Of a stretch of DNA of 64,000 nt, positions 5,955-14,682 are shown in pieces; positions within the stretch are counted from its first letter, which is position 1; every line of letters starts with the position of its first letter. Below the pieces are notes generated by a model, which searched no databases, was not told where the DNA came from, and saw only the letters and a list, made by a program, of their open reading frames with translations. The stretch is taken from contig NZ_CP134223.1 of assembly GCF_031599675.1 (NCBI RefSeq), forward strand, positions 1,798,001 to 1,862,000, in the 5' to 3' direction. The translations under genes were made by a program, and so were the position numbers. Origin of the DNA: Paenibacillus pedocola. Lineage in GTDB: Bacteria; Bacillota; Bacilli; Paenibacillales; Paenibacillaceae.

Positions 5955-7547
5955 ATGAACAAAGGACCTAAAGACACGAAAGCGACACCCGCGGACGCGA
6001 GCAAGACGAAACAGCCGATCACTGCGCAATTTTCGGCTAATCTTAAATGGCTAAAAGATAATCTTGGTGCCAGCTCCGATATCGTCGTGCGCAGTATCTC
6101 CGATCGGGCTTCTGGTATGGAAGGGGCGATCATCTATGTCGATCATCTGGTGGACCAACAAACGGTTAATCAGATGATTGTACATCCAATACTGGCGGAA
6201 ATTGGTTCGGATTCAAACTTATCGCCTTTAGACTGGTTAGAACTGTTGAAAAATAAGGCTTTGTCCGTAGGACGTATCGAAGAAGTGCAATCCTTGGACG
6301 TCGCCCTCGCGCAGCTTCTCGACGGTAACACTGTCATTTTGTTGCAGGGTTGTGCATCCGCGTTATCGGCCAGTTCTTCCGGCGGCGAAAAGCGCGGCGT
6401 TGAAGAACCTTCTACGCAGACTGTCGTCCGGGGACCGAAAGAGAGCTTCACGGAAAGTATAGATACCAACTTGTCATTGATACGCCGCCGAATAAAATCA
6501 CCGCTGCTTCGAATTGAGTTCCTGCAGATCGGTAAGCAGACGATGACGCGAGTCGCAGTCCTGCACATGAAAGGAATTGCGAAAGAAAGTATCCTGGAAG
6601 AAGCCCTCACGCGGTTGGAGCGTATTGATACGGACAGCATCCTGGATAGTGGATATATCGAGGAATATATTCAAGACGCCACTTTTACGCCGTTCCCGAC
6701 AATGCTGAGCACTGAGCGTCCTGATGCCGTTGTCGGAAGCCTTCTCGAGGGGCAATTTGCGGTTGTGGTGGACGGGTCGCCTTTCGCCTTAATCGCTCCG
6801 GTAACGTTTGGTCAGTTTTTTCAGTCGAGTGAAGATTATTACCAGCGGTACGATGTCGCCACGTTCCTGCGTATCATCCGAAATATCGCGTTTTTCGTCT
6901 CACTGTTATTCCCGTCACTATTCATAGCGATAACGACCTTCCATCAGGAGATGCTGCCGCCGCCTCTTTTGATCAGCCTGACCGCGCAGCGCGAAGGAGT
7001 ACCTTTTCCGGCGATTATTGAAGCGCTTCTCATGGAGATCACTTTCGAGGTACTGCGGGAAGCAGGTGTTCGAATGCCACGGGCCATCGGACCCGCGATC
7101 TCGATCGTCGGCGCACTTGTGCTCGGGCAAGCGGCCGTGCAAGCGGGCATAGTATCTGCAGCGCTCGTAATCGTTGTTTCCTTCACGGCCCTCGCCAACT
7201 TTGTTATTCCGTCAATTAATATGTCCAACGCCATCCGATTGCTCCGCTTCGTAATGATGCTGCTCGCAGCTATGTTCGGTCTGTTCGGCATACTGTGCGG
7301 ACTGATGACGTTGCTCATTCACTTGGCGAGCTTGCGATCATTCGGCATTGCTTACCTGACGCCGTTTTCTCCGTTCATTTGGTCAAACTGGAAGGACATC
7401 TTGCGTGCTCCACGTTGGACCATGAGAACTCGCCCTATTTCCATGTCTTCAGGCAGTAATCGGACAAGACAAGGAAGGGGTCAAGGGCCTCAGACACCAC
7501 ATCGCCCGGGTCGCGGGAATGATCCGAATCCAGGCTCGAACGAATAG
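5955..7547 (+). CDS. Spore germination protein, GerA family A subunit (first ger operon)
   Basis: A 530-residue GerA-family subunit of a germinant receptor. The soluble N-terminal domain (about 25-290) carries family hallmarks: a RGPKESFTE segment near 155, a TNLSLIRRRI segment just after it, and a PFPTMLSTERPD segment near 250. About five membrane segments follow (300-470), with QEMLPPPLLISL and the RSFGIAYLTP motif before a basic, Gly/Pro-rich tail. Length is typical. The ATG has a GGAGA RBS. The C subunit follows after 13 nt. Work on this family implicates GerA proteins in ion release on germinant sensing; the ligand here is unknown. Confidence 0.93.
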   Translation: MNKGPKDTKATPADASKTKQPITAQFSANLKWLKDNLGASSDIVVRSISDRASGMEGAIIYVDHLVDQQTVNQMIVHPILAEIGSDSNLSPLDWLELLKNKALSVGRIEEVQSLDVALAQLLDGNTVILLQGCASALSASSSGGEKRGVEEPSTQTVVRGPKESFTESIDTNLSLIRRRIKSPLLRIEFLQIGKQTMTRVAVLHMKGIAKESILEEALTRLERIDTDSILDSGYIEEYIQDATFTPFPTMLSTERPDAVVGSLLEGQFAVVVDGSPFALIAPVTFGQFFQSSEDYYQRYDVATFLRIIRNIAFFVSLLFPSLFIAITTFHQEMLPPPLLISLTAQREGVPFPAIIEALLMEITFEVLREAGVRMPRAIGPAISIVGALVLGQAAVQAGIVSAALVIVVSFTALANFVIPSINMSNAIRLLRFVMMLLAAMFGLFGILCGLMTLLIHLASLRSFGIAYLTPFSPFIWSNWKDILRAPRWTMRTRPISMSSGSNRTRQGRGQGPQTPHRPGRGNDPNPGSNE

Positions 7548-7560
7548 GAGGTTATAGGAC

Positions 7561-8784
7561 GTGCAAATCGGTTCCAGACCCTTACGTGTGACACGACTCA
7601 TATTGTGTATCGCTGTCACCGGTGTGTTGCTTACGGGCTGTTGGGATAGCGTGGAGTTGGACAGGCTAGCATTCACGTCGGCAACGGCGGTCGATTACAA
7701 AGACGGTAAGTGGCTCTTCTCCTATCAGGTAGTTATCCCTGCGGTCATCTCTTCCACATCGTCGGCAGGAGGGGGGAAGCTTCCGATCGCCGTCTATTCG
7801 ACGCAAGGTACGACGATAAAGGATGCTGTATCGCGAAGTCAGTTAGAAAGCTCGAGGAAGCTGTTCTTCTCTCATACACGATCTATTATCATAAGCGAAG
7901 CGGCGGCCAATCATGGACTATCGCAGCTTCTGGACGTTTACCTCCGCAATTTAGACTCTCGTGAAACAGTCAGCGTGTTTATTACCGAAGGGGAGTCGCG
8001 CCGGATTTTGAACCAGTTGATTCAGCTTGAAGTTTTGCCCGGAGAAGGTATCGAAGATATGATCATGGGAGAATCAAGCGAGTTATCGATCCTTCCTAAT
8101 GTGAACATGTTCAAGCTGGGATTGTCTTTGCTGGGAACCACTAAAAGCGCGGTGCTTCCTGAAATTATCATCTCGGGATCGCCCCCTGTGACAACGGCGG
8201 ACGAGTTAAGTAAAACCGAGCTGAGCTCGAAGATCAAGCTCAGAAGATTGGCCGTACTCAGCCAGGACAAGCTGGTTGGTTGGCTATCGCAAAAAGAGGC
8301 ATTCGGCACAGGTTTTATTCGCAACGAGATCCATAAGGCAGTGATTCCATTTTCGTGCGCAAGAGGAGTGCGAGAGCCGGATTCGACCTTTCAGTTTCTT
8401 CACAGCAATACCCAGTTAACCCCGCGGAAATTCGGTAACCGTATCACGATCGAAGTGCGAGTGAAAGGAGAAGGCGAGCTTTTGGAGACGAATTGTCCGA
8501 TTGACTTCGAGAAGCTAAACGCGGAGGATGAGATGGAACAACAGCTGGAGAAGGAAGTGGAGAAGATGATCATAGAATCATGGCAAGCCATCAAGAAGTT
8601 GAAGACGGACATCGTCGACTTCGCGGATCTCGTTCACCGAAAGTATCCGAAGGATTATGAGCGGATGAAGTCTGAATGGCAGAAGGAATTCGTTCAGATT
8701 GAAGTTGTTCCCAAAGTTGACGTCAAGATCAGGCGGGTAGGACTGACAATGAAGTCGTACAAACAACAGGAAGAGCAGAAGTAA
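7561..8784 (+). CDS. Ger(x)C family germination lipoprotein (first ger operon)
   Basis: A 407-residue Ger(x)C lipoprotein. The signal peptide ends in LLTGC with Cys27 as the lipidation site, followed by the WDSVELDRLAF start typical of the family. The Spore_GerAC core covers about 200-395. The GTG at 7561 is preceded by AGGAGGTTATAG, 13 nt after the A subunit stop, so it is translated with it. It anchors the receptor on the outer face of the inner spore membrane. No clear terminator follows; a weak intergenic gap of about 100 bp leads to the next gene. Confidence 0.93.
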   Translation: MQIGSRPLRVTRLILCIAVTGVLLTGCWDSVELDRLAFTSATAVDYKDGKWLFSYQVVIPAVISSTSSAGGGKLPIAVYSTQGTTIKDAVSRSQLESSRKLFFSHTRSIIISEAAANHGLSQLLDVYLRNLDSRETVSVFITEGESRRILNQLIQLEVLPGEGIEDMIMGESSELSILPNVNMFKLGLSLLGTTKSAVLPEIIISGSPPVTTADELSKTELSSKIKLRRLAVLSQDKLVGWLSQKEAFGTGFIRNEIHKAVIPFSCARGVREPDSTFQFLHSNTQLTPRKFGNRITIEVRVKGEGELLETNCPIDFEKLNAEDEMEQQLEKEVEKMIIESWQAIKKLKTDIVDFADLVHRKYPKDYERMKSEWQKEFVQIEVVPKVDVKIRRVGLTMKSYKQQEEQK

Positions 8785-8889
8785 CCGGGAATATAAGGGA
8801 ATATCTTGGAGAATATGGACGTCAATCTAGCCATAGCATCAGGGACAAAAGTCATATTTATCCAAGAACATATGTTCTAAAATAGAGGG

Positions 8890-9360
8890 GTGACTAATAA
8901 TTCCGGGGAGATGGTAGGGATGGAAGAATTGATAGATTTTTTGCTGGAGGCTAAGAAAGCAACTTATGCAGGAGAGGGTCCGGAGCTGTCCCCGTCCCGT
9001 CCGTCATCCCATGATCTGGCGTTTACACGCGGGAATTTTCAGTACATCGATACTTATCTTGGGTCAGAAAAGTTTGCCGGAGAAGAAGCGTTGTGGGAGA
9101 ATGACAAGCCGCTATGGGCCATGAATTATGCGGGCCGTGTTACCGCTGGAGGATTCAGTGGTGATTTCCTGAAAGAGGCTTTGCTGCATGTGCCGGCTGA
9201 TCAACCATTTCGTGGGCCAGAGCATTATAGTGATGGACATTTCACCTACACCTGCACTGTGAACGGGGATTTTGGCTGGTTCAGCGGTGTTGAAGAAATC
9301 CGGGCGGGCGGCATGAAAGTGTATGAATGTATGTTTCATGGCGGCTGGATTAAGGAATAA
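8890..9360 (+). CDS. DUF5680 domain protein
   Basis: A small soluble protein of about 146-156 residues resembling DUF5680, a domain often fused to XRE regulators but here standing alone. Recognisable parts are FLLEAKKATYAGEG near the N-terminus, SRPSSHDLAF, and YIDTYLGSEKFAGEEALW. Function is unknown. The start is uncertain: GTG at 8890 follows AGAGG closely, while ATG at 8920 (giving MEELIDFLLEA, which fits the family start better) has GGGGAG 9-15 nt upstream. It is a single gene followed by a convergent hairpin. Confidence 0.75.
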   Translation: MTNNSGEMVGMEELIDFLLEAKKATYAGEGPELSPSRPSSHDLAFTRGNFQYIDTYLGSEKFAGEEALWENDKPLWAMNYAGRVTAGGFSGDFLKEALLHVPADQPFRGPEHYSDGHFTYTCTVNGDFGWFSGVEEIRAGGMKVYECMFHGGWIKE

Positions 9361-9380
9361 ATTCATGTCCAAAATAGTAA

Positions 9381-9422
9381 ACCCGCCAAGCTGCGTGGAA
9401 TTCGGCCTGGCGGGTGTGTTAT
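9381..9422. terminator. Hairpin between convergent genes
   Basis: ACCCGCCA pairs perfectly with TGGCGGGT across a structured loop, followed by GTGTTATAG. It separates the DUF5680 gene from the minus-strand DUF2798-like gene and probably serves both. Confidence 0.65.
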
Positions 9423-9432
9423 AGTGCGGAAG

Positions 9433-9933
9433 TTAATTGATGCTTTCGGCGCGCTTAGCCTGCTTGGCATGCAGCAGCTTCATTGCCAATCGTGCTATCG
9501 GCTGTGCAATTATCATTTCAATCCAGAACGCTACACCGAAATTTCTAGGCCAGATGCGAAGAAAGTTTTTGAAGGGTTCCAAGCTTATTTGCTTCGTACC
9601 CACCCAAGTTCCGATAATGGATAGTAAGAGGGATAATACCATTACATTTAGAACAATATTGAATAACACTCTGGCATTAAATCCATCTGTCTGCCCTACG
9701 AACTTTGGCAGAAGCATGCCGACAATCGGCCCGGCAACGCACTTAACTAACAACACTACAATAATCCACAAGACCGGAAGGATCTGCAGCGTATCTAAAT
9801 AAACCTCTGTACTGAAGCCGCGTTCCAGACCTACAATAATGGGAGCAATAGTGTTAACTGAAATGAGCGAAACAATCAATAGGAAGAGAAGACCCTCCTG
9901 TTTGTTTCTGGGTAATCTTGTTTCTTGCAGCAT
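9433..9933 (-). CDS. DUF2798-like membrane protein
   Basis: A 166-residue protein beginning LPRNKQEGLLFLL, the typical start of DUF2798 proteins, with four hydrophobic segments arranged as two similar halves (about 15-80 and 90-155). It lies in the cytoplasmic membrane and has no known function. The ATG at 9933 follows TTGGAGATGACAAGC; an upstream in-frame TTG has no RBS. It is a single gene on the minus strand. It resembles small NarX-like or UPF0060-type permeases only superficially. Confidence 0.65.
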   Translation of the reverse strand: MLQETRLPRNKQEGLLFLLIVSLISVNTIAPIIVGLERGFSTEVYLDTLQILPVLWIIVVLLVKCVAGPIVGMLLPKFVGQTDGFNARVLFNIVLNVMVLSLLLSIIGTWVGTKQISLEPFKNFLRIWPRNFGVAFWIEMIIAQPIARLAMKLLHAKQAKRAESIN

Positions 9934-10002
9934 GCTTGTCATCTCCAAAACTTGATTTCAGATGGAAGACGTTCTTGTACATGATATTTCACAACATCGC
10001 AC

Positions 10003-10040
10003 AAAAAAAACGCAAGACCCGGTTCAGATGGTCATGCGTC
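10003..10040 (-). terminator. Terminator for the Gly/His-rich gene
   Basis: Read on the minus strand, ACGCATGACC pairs with GGGTCTTGCGT and is followed by TTTTTTT. It lies about 140 nt downstream of the Gly/His-rich gene's stop. Confidence 0.75.
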
Positions 10041-10180
10041 ATCGCTACACACTGATATATTTATCTTAACATTTTGTTCGGATAGAAAGTCAAGGCCTAA
10101 AGTTTAGGAACTTATGGACAAGCTCATTGTAAACAACCGACCGTTTAGAGTGCAGCCTGAGAGGTTAGCTACTGCCAGGG

Positions 10181-10543
10181 TTAATCCCCGCCGCCGCCGC
10201 CACCGCCAGAATCTCCGCCACCGCCGCCGGAATCTCCACCGCCGCTGTCCCAGCCTCCATGCCCGCCATGCCCGTGATCATGTCCGCCGCTCCAACTGCT
10301 TCCGCCGTGGTTATGACTGTGATGTCCATGATGTCCGTGATGTCCGCTGTTTTTGCTGTGATCATCATTACGATTGTCGTCACCAGTGAAGAAATTCGGG
10401 TTCGCACCTGTATAGAAATAATTGTCGGCAGAGTCGCTTTTGCCCCCGTACCGATTTCTTCCGCGGCCCCTTCCATTATCACGTACAATAGCCTGCACAA
10501 TGATATACGCAACCACACCAATAAAAATAATGCCTATGCCCAA
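10181..10543 (-). CDS. Single-pass membrane protein with Gly/His-rich tail
   Basis: A 120-residue protein. Residues 2-20 form one hydrophobic helix (GIGIIFIGVVAYIIVQAIV), followed by a basic linker (GRGRGRNRYGG), an Asn/Asp segment, a His/Gly run (GHHGHHGHHSHNHGG, then GHDHGHGGHGG) and a C-terminus of Gly/Ser/Asp repeats. The His clusters could bind divalent metal. The TTG start at 10543 follows AAAGGAG with 10 nt spacing. Tandem GGC/GGT repeats make length variation between strains likely. Similar tails follow the TPM domain of other membrane proteins, but no TPM domain is present. Role unknown. Confidence 0.6.
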   Translation of the reverse strand: MGIGIIFIGVVAYIIVQAIVRDNGRGRGRNRYGGKSDSADNYFYTGANPNFFTGDDNRNDDHSKNSGHHGHHGHHSHNHGGSSWSGGHDHGHGGHGGWDSGGGDSGGGGGDSGGGGGGGD

Positions 10544-10614
10544 GTAGGTATCGCTCCTTTTAGGAAATAGTGTGAGGAAATCTCATAATAATCATACCAT
10601 AATTTTCAAGTTGT

Positions 10615-11895
10615 CTACAGAAGATTACCCTTTTCCTGCCTGTACTGCCTTGGCGTCTTCCCTGTGTATTTCTTGAACACCTTGGTGAAATAGCTCTGAT
10701 CGTTAAAATGCAGCCGGGTAGCGATATCTGACAGGGTGATGCCTGGCAGCTCCATCAGGCGTTTGGCTTCCTCAATCCGCTCCCGCTGGATATAGTCGCT
10801 TACGGCAAGTCCGGTTTCTTTTTTGAACAATTGAGAAAGATAACTGGCATTCAGTCCGGCAATCTCAGCTAGCCTGCTCAAGGAAATGTCCTCGTACAAA
10901 TGGTTGAAAATGTAATTCTGGCACAGGGCGGAGGTGCGGGACAGCTTCGATCTGCGGTTGTCGCGCACATGGTCGGCGAAATCACACAGGGCGGCGGTCT
11001 GAGCCCGGTCTACAGCCGGAATATCCTTTAGCTCCTCGATGTGCTGGATATGGAAGTCGCTTAGGGTGTAGGCGATTTCCCAGAACAGGCCGCCCTCAAT
11101 CGCTGCGCGTGTTGCCAGGGTAATGGAGGAGACGGCCAGATTTTTTTTGCTGCGCAGCTGGCTCTTCTTGGACAGTAGACCGAAGCTCTCATCGGAAAAA
11201 GCTGCCTGGGTCCGCAGCAGTCCCGCTTTATCCCCGATGGCAATATGGCGGAACATTTCCCGCTCCAGCATCGGGTCATGGTGCAGCCAGACGTTCTCGC
11301 GCCGGTAAGAAAGGTCCAGATCCGGCCCGTCACCCGGATGCACAGCCGGCTCCGGGTTGGGTGAAGCCAGCAGCAGCTCCGTAACAGACAGCGCCTGCCC
11401 GGTGATAAGCGTGTACAGCAGCAGTGCAGCATGATACCATCTCATCCGGTTCAGTACAGGCAGGCTGCGGTAATATCGAAGCCAGCTTTCCAGTTGACTG
11501 TGCGGAAGATTATAGTCGCGGAGCAGGCTGGCAGCCATCTCCTCGGTTATGGGAGCAGACAGTGAAGGGCCGAGCATGATCGTTCCGCCGGAGTGTGCTT
11601 CCTCAGCGGGGAGGCGGAGCAATATACAATTCTCCAAAAAGCCGGTGGTGTGCACTAGCGGAAGGGGACTGTGGGCCTCAGTACTTTGGGGTATACTGCT
11701 GCTGCGGACATAATCCATAACTTCCTCCAGCAGACCCCAGCTGCCCGGATCGGCTGGACGGCCTTCAGCAAGCGCAGGCAGCATCAGGAGGATACTGTCA
11801 TCATCGTCCAGCCAGACTACCTGTATCCGGTAAGCCTCATACAACAGCCTGCATATATAAGGAATACCATCGGCTTCTTTCAAGTGGTTTAGCAT
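10615..11895 (-). CDS. AraC family transcriptional regulator
   Basis: A 426-residue DNA-binding protein. The C-terminal 100 residues are a double helix-turn-helix AraC domain (ISLSRLAEIAGLNASYLSQL, later LSDIATRLHFNDQSYFTKVF, ending TPRQYRQEKG). The long N-terminal region (1-310) has no clear domain and may sense sugar or partner proteins. The ATG at 11895 follows AAGGAGGGGGCTGGC. The gene is divergent from the GH3 beta-glucosidase, and the 119-bp gap holds two TCCAAT boxes, so it is a natural candidate regulator of that gene and itself. It has no receiver domain, unlike the YesN protein at 19122. Confidence 0.88.
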   Translation of the reverse strand: MLNHLKEADGIPYICRLLYEAYRIQVVWLDDDDSILLMLPALAEGRPADPGSWGLLEEVMDYVRSSSIPQSTEAHSPLPLVHTTGFLENCILLRLPAEEAHSGGTIMLGPSLSAPITEEMAASLLRDYNLPHSQLESWLRYYRSLPVLNRMRWYHAALLLYTLITGQALSVTELLLASPNPEPAVHPGDGPDLDLSYRRENVWLHHDPMLEREMFRHIAIGDKAGLLRTQAAFSDESFGLLSKKSQLRSKKNLAVSSITLATRAAIEGGLFWEIAYTLSDFHIQHIEELKDIPAVDRAQTAALCDFADHVRDNRRSKLSRTSALCQNYIFNHLYEDISLSRLAEIAGLNASYLSQLFKKETGLAVSDYIQRERIEEAKRLMELPGITLSDIATRLHFNDQSYFTKVFKKYTGKTPRQYRQEKGNLL

Positions 11896-11914
11896 GCCAG
11901 CCCCCTCCTTCTTA

Positions 11915-11940
11915 TCCAATTAAAATACCAAAAATCCAAT
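11915..11940 (+). promoter_or_regulatory. Pair of TCCAAT boxes upstream of the GH3 gene
   Basis: TCCAAT occurs at 11915 and 11935, 20 bp apart (about two helical turns), between the divergent AraC and GH3 genes. The same box, paired at 23 bp, precedes the GH30 gene and the binding-protein gene. Probably half-sites for an AraC/YesN-type activator. Confidence 0.5.
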
Positions 11941-11983
11941 CAGAATGCCATAAATGCAGGGGGAAGTAGGTTAGAATGAAAAA

Positions 11984-11998
11984 AAGAAAACGCTATCT
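11984..11998 (+). promoter_or_regulatory. cre-like site upstream of the GH3 gene
   Basis: AAGAAAACGCTATCT matches the Bacillus cre consensus WTGNAANCGNWNNCW except at position 2. It lies 16 bp upstream of the GH3 start and just after a possible -10 (TAGAAT, 11972). Confidence 0.5.
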
Positions 11999-12014
11999 TA
12001 GGGAGGATTCCTTG

Positions 12015-14285
12015 ATGACAACGGACATTCAACACCTTATTTCACAGATGACACTCGAAGAAAAAGCAGGACTATGCTCCGGATTGGATTTTTGGCATAC
12101 GAAAGGGATTGAGCGGCTCGGTATTCCGTCGCTCATGGTAACCGACGGACCGCATGGCCTGCGCAAGCAGCAGAGCAGTGCGGATCATCTGGGGCTGCAC
12201 GACAGCGTGCCGGCTACCTGTTTCCCTTCAGCCGCCGGACTCGCTTCCTCCTGGGACCGTGAGCTGATCGGCCGGGTAGGGCAAGCGCTGGGTGCGGAAT
12301 GTCAGGCGGAGAATGTTGCCGTGCTGCTGGGTCCGGGTAACAATATTAAACGTTCGCCGCTGAACGGACGGAATTTTGAATACTTTTCGGAAGACCCGTT
12401 TTTGGCCTCGGAGATGGCGGCAAGCCATGTGGCGGGTGTGCAGAGCCAGGGCGTAGGGACTTCGCTCAAGCATTTTGCCGCGAATAACCAGGAGCACCGC
12501 AGAATGTCTGTTGATGCCGTTATTGACGAGCGGACCCTCCGTGAAATTTATCTGGCCAGCTTTGAAGGGACCGTGAAGCAGAGTCAGCCCTGGAGTGTAA
12601 TGTGTTCCTACAATCAGGTCAACGGTGAGTACGCATCAGAGAGTGAAACGCTGCTGACTAAGGTGCTTCGCGATGAATGGGGATTTGAAGGCTTTGTCGT
12701 GTCAGACTGGGGTGCGGTGAATGAGCGGGTGAAGGCGCTGCAGGCCGGGCTGGAGCTGGAAATGCCGTCAAGCGGCGGGATCGGCGATGCCAAAATCGTA
12801 AACGCGGTGAACAGCGGCGAGCTGTCCATGGAGACATTGGATAAGGCAGTGGAACGGTTGCTGAGCTTTATTTTCAAAAGCGTGGAAGGCCGCCGGAAGG
12901 ATGCAGCCTTTGATGCTGAAGAGCATCATGCACTGGCGCGTGAGGTGGCACGGGAGAGCATGGTACTGCTGAAGAATGCGGACCATGTGCTGCCGCTTGC
13001 CAAGTCCGGTACCATCGCCATTATCGGCGAATTCGCCAAGAAGCCGCTTTATCAGGGCGGCGGCAGCTCACATGTCAATCCGACGAAGCTGGATGATGCC
13101 TTTGCGGAGATGCAGGCCGTTGCCGGAGATGCTGTGAGCTTCCTGTATGCGCAGGGATACGAGCTGGCCAGCGATGACGTCAACGAGAGCATGCTGCAGG
13201 AAGCCCGGGATACAGCGGCAAAGGCGGATACGGCAGTGCTGTTCCTTGGATTGCCTGACCGTTATGAATCCGAAGGCTATGACCGCAGCCATCTGTCGCT
13301 TCCGGCCAGCCATAAGGCGCTGATCGAGGCGGTAGCTGAAGTGCAGGACAACATCACCGTTGTGCTGAGCAATGGTTCACCGGTGGAAATGCCGTGGCTT
13401 CCGCAGACCAAAGCGGTGCTGGAAGGCTATCTGGGCGGACAGGCTTTTGGCGGCGCGGTTGCCGATCTGCTCTTCGGTGCAGTAAGCCCCAGCGGCAAGC
13501 TGGCGGAGACTTTCCCGCAGAAGCTGAGCGACAATCCTTCGTTTCTGAACTTCCCCGGCGAAGGGGATAAGGTGGAGTACAAGGAAGGGCTGTTTGTCGG
13601 CTACCGTTATTACGATAAAAAAGAAATTGAGCCGCTGTTCCCGTTCGGCTTCGGGCTAAGCTACACTGAATTCGAGTACAGCAATTTGTTGCTGGATAAG
13701 AGCAGCATCGAGGATACGGATACGGTACAGGTTACGGTTACCGTTAAGAACACCGGCAGCAGACCCGGCAAAGAAACGGTGCAGCTCTATGTCAGCGATG
13801 TGGAGAGCAGCGTCATCCGTCCGCTCCAGGAGCTGAAGGGTTTTGCAAAAATCGAACTGCAGCCGGGTGAGGCACGCGAGGTTTCCTTTACGCTGAACAA
13901 GCGCTCGTTCGCCTATTACAATGTACAGCTGGGCGATTGGCATGTGGAGAGCGGAGTGTTTAACCTTCTGGTTGGTGCGTCTTCGCGCGATATCCGCCTC
14001 ACCGCTCCGCTGGAAGTAAGATCGACGGTACGGCTTGCCGCGAAATTCCACCGGAATACCACGGTAGGCGACCTGCTGGCAAATCCGCTGACCGCAGACA
14101 AAGCGAAGCACTACAGCAGCATCTTCGGCCTGGAGAGCGCAATGGAGGACAATCCGGAAATGTTCCTTGCCATGATGAAATATATGCCGCTGCGGGCACT
14201 GATCGGCTTCGGTCAAGGCAAGTATACCGAGGAGAACCTGGCAGAGGATCTGCGGGAATTGAACGCACTGGCTGGTCAGGAATGA
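12015..14285 (+). CDS. Beta-glucosidase, glycoside hydrolase family 3
   Basis: A 756-residue GH3 enzyme that removes terminal beta-linked glucose (or a related sugar) from oligosaccharides. The N-terminal barrel carries the KHF motif (about residue 152) and the nucleophile Asp231 in VVSDW. The alpha/beta sandwich domain runs about 330-540, and a fibronectin-III-like domain about 580-660. No signal peptide is present, so it acts in the cytosol on imported sugars. The ATG at 12015 follows GGGAGGATTCCTT; the in-frame ATG at 11976 lacks an RBS. It is transcribed alone, divergently from an AraC gene, behind TCCAAT boxes and a cre-like site. Confidence 0.92.
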   Translation: MTTDIQHLISQMTLEEKAGLCSGLDFWHTKGIERLGIPSLMVTDGPHGLRKQQSSADHLGLHDSVPATCFPSAAGLASSWDRELIGRVGQALGAECQAENVAVLLGPGNNIKRSPLNGRNFEYFSEDPFLASEMAASHVAGVQSQGVGTSLKHFAANNQEHRRMSVDAVIDERTLREIYLASFEGTVKQSQPWSVMCSYNQVNGEYASESETLLTKVLRDEWGFEGFVVSDWGAVNERVKALQAGLELEMPSSGGIGDAKIVNAVNSGELSMETLDKAVERLLSFIFKSVEGRRKDAAFDAEEHHALAREVARESMVLLKNADHVLPLAKSGTIAIIGEFAKKPLYQGGGSSHVNPTKLDDAFAEMQAVAGDAVSFLYAQGYELASDDVNESMLQEARDTAAKADTAVLFLGLPDRYESEGYDRSHLSLPASHKALIEAVAEVQDNITVVLSNGSPVEMPWLPQTKAVLEGYLGGQAFGGAVADLLFGAVSPSGKLAETFPQKLSDNPSFLNFPGEGDKVEYKEGLFVGYRYYDKKEIEPLFPFGFGLSYTEFEYSNLLLDKSSIEDTDTVQVTVTVKNTGSRPGKETVQLYVSDVESSVIRPLQELKGFAKIELQPGEAREVSFTLNKRSFAYYNVQLGDWHVESGVFNLLVGASSRDIRLTAPLEVRSTVRLAAKFHRNTTVGDLLANPLTADKAKHYSSIFGLESAMEDNPEMFLAMMKYMPLRALIGFGQGKYTEENLAEDLRELNALAGQE

Positions 14286-14368
14286 GTATTAGCCTTCAGG
14301 AACAGAAGTTTGATATAGGCTGAGCTTGCAGCAGTTAACTCCATGTGATGGCTAAGCGGCTATTGGAG

Positions 14369-14444
14369 TCATTGTATTTACTGCAATAGAAAGGTTCAAT
14401 ATCCTGAGGTGAATCTTCTTCTATTGTATTTCATACATTAGATT
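14369..14444. repeat. Two copies of a short imperfect palindrome
   Basis: ATTGTATTTACTGCAATAGA (14371-14390) and CTATTGTATTTCATACATTA (14421-14440) are related imperfect palindromes about 50 bp apart, sharing ATTGTATTT followed by a CAATAGA/CATTAGA arm. They look like a small intergenic repeat; no role is visible. Confidence 0.45.
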
Positions 14445-14595
14445 TCCTTGTTTCGGGCTAAAATCATCGTTATCACCCAATTCTAAAATCTATATCGGCA
14501 TATAGTTGAGCTCGATCCTATACTAAGCTTCTCGGGACATATATCATGCTTCACCCGCAGGCACTGCTGATCGCAAGCAGCAGTGCCCACAACAC

Positions 14596-14647
14596 ACAGA
14601 GCAGCATTTCTCTGATAACCGGAGAAACGCTGCTCTGTAGTTTTTTC
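14596..14647 (+). terminator. Rho-independent terminator after the GH3 gene
   Basis: ACAGAGCAGC-ATTTCTC pairs with GAGAAAC-GCTGCTCTGT, followed by AGTTTTTTCT. It lies 310 nt after the GH3 stop, with the converging MBL gene beyond. Confidence 0.85.
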
Positions 14648-14682
14648 TCTCCATGGTGCCCAGAGGGCTGTCTTGGCTGTCT

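Larger units (their letters stand above)
14286..14682. other. Intergenic stretch with two related palindromes and terminators
   Basis: No gene is visible. It holds two related ATTGTATTT palindromes (14369 and 14419), a 10-bp-stem hairpin GGCACTGCTG ... GCAGCAGTGCC (14559-14587), and the terminator at 14596. The first part is AT-rich. Confidence 0.5.

Noticed and set aside
9424..9802. Plus-strand ORFs over the DUF2798-like gene
   Set aside because: They lie opposite a convincing membrane protein and show no family features.
10114..10570. Plus-strand ORFs opposite the Gly/His-rich gene
   Set aside because: They are mirror frames of GGC/CAT repeats, without RBS, and the minus-strand frame has a sensible helix, RBS and terminator.
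12228..14268. Long minus-strand ORFs inside the GH3 gene
   Set aside because: They are typical open antisense frames of a GC-rich coding gene, with no RBS and no domain.
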